A stretch of DNA of 64,000 nt from Rhodococcus oxybenzonivorans (lineage in GTDB: Bacteria > Actinomycetota > Actinomycetes > Mycobacteriales > Mycobacteriaceae). The position numbers were made by a program, and so were the translations under genes. The stretch spans positions 4,774,001-4,838,000 of the forward strand of contig NZ_CP021354.1 in the NCBI RefSeq assembly GCF_003130705.1, read 5' to 3'. The notes beneath the pieces are model-generated. The model had not been told where the DNA came from. It was given only the letters and a program-made list of their open reading frames with translations, and ran no database searches. Below are positions 60,721 through 64,000 of this stretch, one piece after another (position 1 is the first letter of the stretch; each line of letters starts with the position of its first letter).

Positions 60721-63078
60721 TTAGCGCAGGACGCCGTCGGCGCGCAATTGGGCGATGCGCTCGGAATCGAACGCGAGAAGATCGTGCAGCACATCGTCGG
60801 TGTCGGCGCCGAGTAACGGCGCCGACAGCGCCCTGCCTGCCGACTGACCGCCGAACTTCCACGGCACGACGTAGACGTCGGTATCGCCGAGGTAGAGGTG
60901 CGGCACCGAGACGGTCAGTTCGCGTTCCTTCGCCCACGACGAGCTGGACATATCCTCGTAGGACGCGACGGGAGCGGCGGGAATACCCTCTGCGAGAAGC
61001 GATTCGACGAGGTCCTCGCGGTCACGCTCTGCGCTCCACTCGGCGATGGCCGCCTCGAGTTCGGCTCGGCTACGCACTCGTTCCGCAGCGTCGGACCAAC
61101 GCGGGTTCGACGCGAACTGCGCCTCAGACGCCACAGCGACAAAGGCAGACCAATGCTCGTTCCGCACGCTCAACGCAACCCAACGGTCGTCGCCCTTACA
61201 AGGAAAGTGCCCGTGCGGGGCGAAACGCGAATGTGTGTTGGCCGGAACTTCAATGTGCGGTTCGAGCTGTGCCTGAATGATCGGTGCAGGCAGTACACAG
61301 AGCAGTGCCTCGATCTGCGACAGGTCGATCCAGGCGCCACGCCCGGTCCTGCGACGACGAACCAACGCAGCCAGCAGAACAGTCAGAGCGTGCCCGGCAG
61401 CATTCGGATCACCCAACGCCGGTGACAGGCTGCCGACGATGTTGTGCTCGTCGTAGCCGATCAACGACTCCATGCCCGACATCGCGGCCATGATCCCGGC
61501 GTAACCTTTCATGGTCCGCAACGGGCCTTCCTGCCCGGCCATCGACATCGACAGCATGACCACCGAGGGATTTCGCTCCGCGAAATCTTCGTAGGAGAGG
61601 CCGAGGCGGGCCAGCGCTCCCGGTCGCATGTTCTCCACGACAACGTCGCACTGCTCGACCAGGTCGAGCAATACGACTCTGCCCCGCTCGTCCTTCATGT
61701 CGACGGTGATGCTGCGCTTGCCGTGGTTCATCTGGTTGAAGTAGGGCGTGGCCTCGTGCTCGGGTCCCTCTACTTCGACACCACCTCGACGGGCCTTACC
61801 GCGGAGTCGTCCGGTATCCATGTGGCCGCCGTGCTCAACCTTGATGACCTCGGCACCCAGGTCGCCGAGCACCGAGGTGGTCAGCGGTCCGGACCATACC
61901 CAGCTCAGGTCCAGCACCCGCAGGCCCTGGAGTAGGCGGCTGGGTTCCTCCGCACTGCCGGTGACCTTCCACTCGCGCGTCCCCGTCGCTCCACTCGACA
62001 GTTCGTGGAGGTGCCACGGGACTGTGGCGGAGCGGACATCCTTGTTCGCGGTGTCACCGGAGAGGAAACCGCGGAAGGCGAACTGTTCCTCGTCCAAGGC
62101 TTCGCGCATCGATCGAATCGGTGCTACGGCAAGGCCGCGCTCACGGCCCATGACCATCAACTCGTCGATCGTCTGTGCCCGGATCCACGGCTCGAGGTAC
62201 GAGTCTGCCTCGTCGGCATGCGCTCTGGCCACCACCCGCGGATCGGTGAACTTCTCGTCGCGGCTCCAGGCGGGGCTCCCCATCGCCTCGAGCAGAGCAC
62301 CCCACTCGCGCTGGTTTCGGCACATGAGCACCACATGACCGTCTTTGCATGGGAAGATGCTCGCCGGGTACACCCCCGCCGAGCCGGGAGGCCGTGCACC
62401 GTCGCGGGTCCAGGGGCGCTCGTAGGGCAGGAAATTCGCGGTGATCATTCCGACGTAGTACGCAAGCACGTCACGGCCGGCAACCTCGACGCTACGCAGG
62501 TCGCGATTGGCCGGATCGGCGAGGAGCGCCGCGAGCCCGGCAGCAGCTGCGTACAGTGCGGCCTGGAAGTCCGCAAGGTCGAATGGCAGTGTCAGCGGCG
62601 GCTTGTCGGCATCGCCGATCGACCAGCTCACCGCAGACCAGGCGCCGGTGGTGAGACTGTCACTCGGGATCGGATGCCCGTCGACGATCGCACCATCGAC
62701 ACGGACCACGATGGGCGGCGAGGCCATGTCACCGGCCGCGGCAATACATGCCGACGCCCACTCACACCACGCCGAGTCGGCCGAGTCGGTCTCCACGACG
62801 AGGAGGTCCGCCGCGGCGACGACGTGCGCAGGGTCGGGCAGCCCGGCGGTGTCGTGCACCTGCTTGCCCTGGTGGAACCATCTCTCGGTGACGTCCGCTG
62901 TCTCGCCGACAGCGGCAATGTCGAGGCGGGGTCCATAGCGGGTAACCGCGGCACCGAGGACGGAGAAGAGCCGTCCCGCGTAAGCGCCGGACGCACGGGA
63001 CGAAACCTCGACCACACGGATCCCGTCGAGCAGGGTGCCGGTCGAAAGTGAGTGAACAGCATCGCTGGGTTGAGGCAC
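60721..63078 (-). CDS. Fused two-domain class III (CaiB/BaiF) CoA-transferase
   Basis: A 785-residue fusion of two family III CoA-transferase modules, each normally ~390 residues. The first half starts L-L-D-G-I-R-V-V-E-V-S-S. The second begins near residue 385 with L-L-Q-G-L-R-V-L-D-L-S-W-V-W-S-G-P. The catalytic Asp normally follows a G-D-P-N-type or equivalent motif, and A-L-G-D-P-N-A-A-G-H in the second half fits. In the first half the equivalent region is degenerate, so only one site may work. It would transfer CoA between acids without ATP. GTG start with AAGGAG eight bases upstream. First gene of the six-gene operon. Confidence 0.88.
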   Translation of the reverse strand: MPQPSDAVHSLSTGTLLDGIRVVEVSSRASGAYAGRLFSVLGAAVTRYGPRLDIAAVGETADVTERWFHQGKQVHDTAGLPDPAHVVAAADLLVVETDSADSAWCEWASACIAAAGDMASPPIVVRVDGAIVDGHPIPSDSLTTGAWSAVSWSIGDADKPPLTLPFDLADFQAALYAAAAGLAALLADPANRDLRSVEVAGRDVLAYYVGMITANFLPYERPWTRDGARPPGSAGVYPASIFPCKDGHVVLMCRNQREWGALLEAMGSPAWSRDEKFTDPRVVARAHADEADSYLEPWIRAQTIDELMVMGRERGLAVAPIRSMREALDEEQFAFRGFLSGDTANKDVRSATVPWHLHELSSGATGTREWKVTGSAEEPSRLLQGLRVLDLSWVWSGPLTTSVLGDLGAEVIKVEHGGHMDTGRLRGKARRGGVEVEGPEHEATPYFNQMNHGKRSITVDMKDERGRVVLLDLVEQCDVVVENMRPGALARLGLSYEDFAERNPSVVMLSMSMAGQEGPLRTMKGYAGIMAAMSGMESLIGYDEHNIVGSLSPALGDPNAAGHALTVLLAALVRRRRTGRGAWIDLSQIEALLCVLPAPIIQAQLEPHIEVPANTHSRFAPHGHFPCKGDDRWVALSVRNEHWSAFVAVASEAQFASNPRWSDAAERVRSRAELEAAIAEWSAERDREDLVESLLAEGIPAAPVASYEDMSSSSWAKERELTVSVPHLYLGDTDVYVVPWKFGGQSAGRALSAPLLGADTDDVLHDLLAFDSERIAQLRADGVLR

Positions 63079-63117
63079 GGTGCAATCTCCTTAACAGTCG
63101 CAGGAGAGTATTCCATA

Positions 63118-63127
63118 TTGCATGCCA
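63118..63127. promoter_or_regulatory. Decamer operator upstream of CaiB operon
   Basis: TTGCATGCCA, nine of ten matches to the decamer, preceded by CCATA as at 54791-54795. A second ATGCAT follows at 63130-63135. It lies about 40 bases upstream of the CaiB GTG. Confidence 0.6.
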
Positions 63128-63175
63128 AGATGCATAGTCCCATCCACCCGCTTTGACGAGATCTAGCCCGCATAC

Positions 63176-63220
63176 AACAGCACACCACGCCCGCGTCATC
63201 GCGACGCGGACGTGGTGCTG
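63176..63220 (-). terminator. Long imperfect hairpin after DHA2 exporter gene
   Basis: CACCACGCCCGCGTC (63183-63197) pairs with GACGCGGACGTGGTG (63203-63217), one mismatch, five-base loop, with further pairing outside through AACAGC/GCTGTT after a two-base bulge. It begins 16 bases after the minus-strand exporter stop. Confidence 0.55.
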
Positions 63221-63235
63221 TTCGAGCGGAACAGC

Positions 63236-64000
63236 TCAGTGCGCCATCACCAATTCGCCCTCCGAAGGTTCCAGAGCTGCATTCGGCACCAGGAACGCCG
63301 CGATCACCGCACCGGCCACGAATATTCCGGCACCCCACGTGAACGTGGCCGTATAGCTGGCAACGTGGGCCTGCGCCACGGTCAGCGGGCCGGGCTGGTG
63401 CGAGGTCAGGTAGTCGGTCATCGCCGATGCGGCGACGGTAGTCAGTAGCGCCGTGCTGATCGAGCCACCCACCTGCTGGCTGGTGTTGATCAGCGCCGAG
63501 GCGACACCAGCATCCTCGTGGTGCACACCTGCGGTCGCGCCCTGGAACGCGGTGGTCATCGCACCACCGAGGCCGATACCCAGCAAGACGAGGCCAGGCA
63601 GGACGTCGGTGACGAAGCTGCTGCCCAATTCGAGCTGCGTCAGCCACACCATGCCGACTGCGGAAACCAGGAAGCTACTGCTGATGACAATTTTCGGACC
63701 GACCCTGGGCAACAGCAGCGACGGCACCGTGGTCGACGAGAGAACGATGCCCGCGACCATCGGCAGGAACGCCAGACCTCCCTCGATCGGCGAGTAGCCC
63801 AAGCTGACAATCAGATAAAAGGTCAGGAACAGGAAAATCGAAAACATTCCCATGCCCATGACGAACACCGCCAAGAACGAACCACCGCGCGTGCGGTCCA
63901 GCACCAGTCGCAGGGGCAGCAGCGGATGTGTGACCCTCGCCTCCAGCCAGACGAACACCGCGAGCAGTACGACTCCGCCGATCAGGCACCCGAGCGTGAC
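63236..64000 (-). CDS. DHA2-type MFS exporter, C-terminal part (partial)
   Basis: The frame is open to the window edge and gives 254 residues of an MFS exporter of the EmrB/QacA type. Several hydrophobic helices are clear: C-L-I-G-G-V-V-L-L at the edge, M-G-M-F-S-I-F-L-F-L-T-F-Y-L, L-V-L-L-G-I-G-L-G-G-A, and I-F-V-A-G-A-V-I-A-A. The conserved G-V-A-S-A-L-I-N-T-S-Q-Q-V-G-G-S-I motif of helix 11 in the 14-helix group is intact. It has no decamer operator of its own visible in the window and may mark the right edge of the island. Confidence 0.88.
   Translation of the reverse strand, partial: VTLGCLIGGVVLLAVFVWLEARVTHPLLPLRLVLDRTRGGSFLAVFVMGMGMFSIFLFLTFYLIVSLGYSPIEGGLAFLPMVAGIVLSSTTVPSLLLPRVGPKIVISSSFLVSAVGMVWLTQLELGSSFVTDVLPGLVLLGIGLGGAMTTAFQGATAGVHHEDAGVASALINTSQQVGGSISTALLTTVAASAMTDYLTSHQPGPLTVAQAHVASYTATFTWGAGIFVAGAVIAAFLVPNAALEPSEGELVMAH

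Noticed and set aside
1..64000. CRISPR arrays, rRNA genes, intact insertion sequences or transposases
   Set aside because: No regularly spaced direct repeats, rRNA-like segments or DDE/serine/tyrosine recombinase genes were seen on either strand.

Overview
The window looks like a chromosomal segment of a high-G+C mycolic-acid actinomycete, most likely Rhodococcus or a close relative. The evidence is the mazG-mfd pair, a TetR gene, a tRNA-Gln and glmU-prs arranged much as in Mycobacterium, plus frequent GTG/TTG starts, F420-type oxidoreductases and a gamma-butyrolactone-receptor-like TetR. No database search was run. All family calls come from reading motifs.

Bases 1-17.4 kb are a housekeeping and signalling block. 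The minus strand carries mazG, mfd, a GAF-GGDEF-EAL cyclic-di-GMP enzyme, a MoeY-type ThiF/nitroreductase fusion, a GNAT-like acyltransferase candidate, two tandem GyrI-like ligand-binding proteins and two TetR regulators. The plus strand carries tRNA-Gln(TTG), glmU and prs, closed by a perfect hairpin, then a DUF2461 protein and small hypotheticals.

Bases 17.4-64 kb are a catabolic island of about ten operons. Going left to right: (i) a lipoyl-less E2 acyltransferase with a B12-dependent acyl-CoA mutase of the 2-hydroxyisobutyryl-CoA mutase type, and a divergent MeaB chaperone GTPase; (ii) dihydrolipoamide dehydrogenase and an F420-type oxidoreductase; (iii) a KstD/FrdA-like flavoprotein, a SnoaL-like protein and a ferredoxin-fold protein; (iv) ferredoxin, a 66-residue protein and a Rieske oxygenase; (v) E1-alpha, E1-beta, a free-standing 77-residue lipoyl domain, a crotonase and a second F420-type enzyme; (vi) a CoA ligase; (vii) crotonase, two-piece AtuA and acyl-CoA dehydrogenase; (viii) GntR/FCD and PucR regulators, an SRPBCC protein and a degenerate esterase; (ix) ferredoxin, ferredoxin reductase and P450; (x) an acyl-CoA dehydrogenase pair and a metal-ligand-less iron-ADH homologue; (xi) a broken DHA2 transporter, a propionyl-CoA-synthetase-like enzyme with its own lipoyl synthase, and an AAHS transporter; (xii) CaiB fusion, crotonase, MaoC, SDR, cysteine-less thiolase homologue and DUF35; then the end of another DHA2 exporter.

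Two signals tie the island together. A decamer close to TTGCATGCAA recurs in nearly every promoter region, including that of the GntR/FCD gene, which is the obvious candidate regulator. Three oxygenase/redox operons also share a composite promoter: a TGTG-N8-CACA box exactly 27 bp centre-to-centre upstream of a TANNNT -10 that overlaps the decamer. Two of these promoters are 39/40 identical although 16 kb apart and in opposite orientation.

My working model, which is inference, is a regulon for a branched cyclic or terpenoid-like carboxylic acid. The acid would be imported by the AAHS carrier, activated by CoA ligases or the CaiB enzyme, and oxidised by the P450, Rieske and flavin enzymes. It would then be shortened by beta-oxidation-like steps, including a retro-aldol type cleavage. 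A tertiary-carbon intermediate would be rearranged by the B12 mutase, and a 2-oxoacid would be oxidised by a dehydrogenase complex whose E2 is split into two genes about 13 kb apart.
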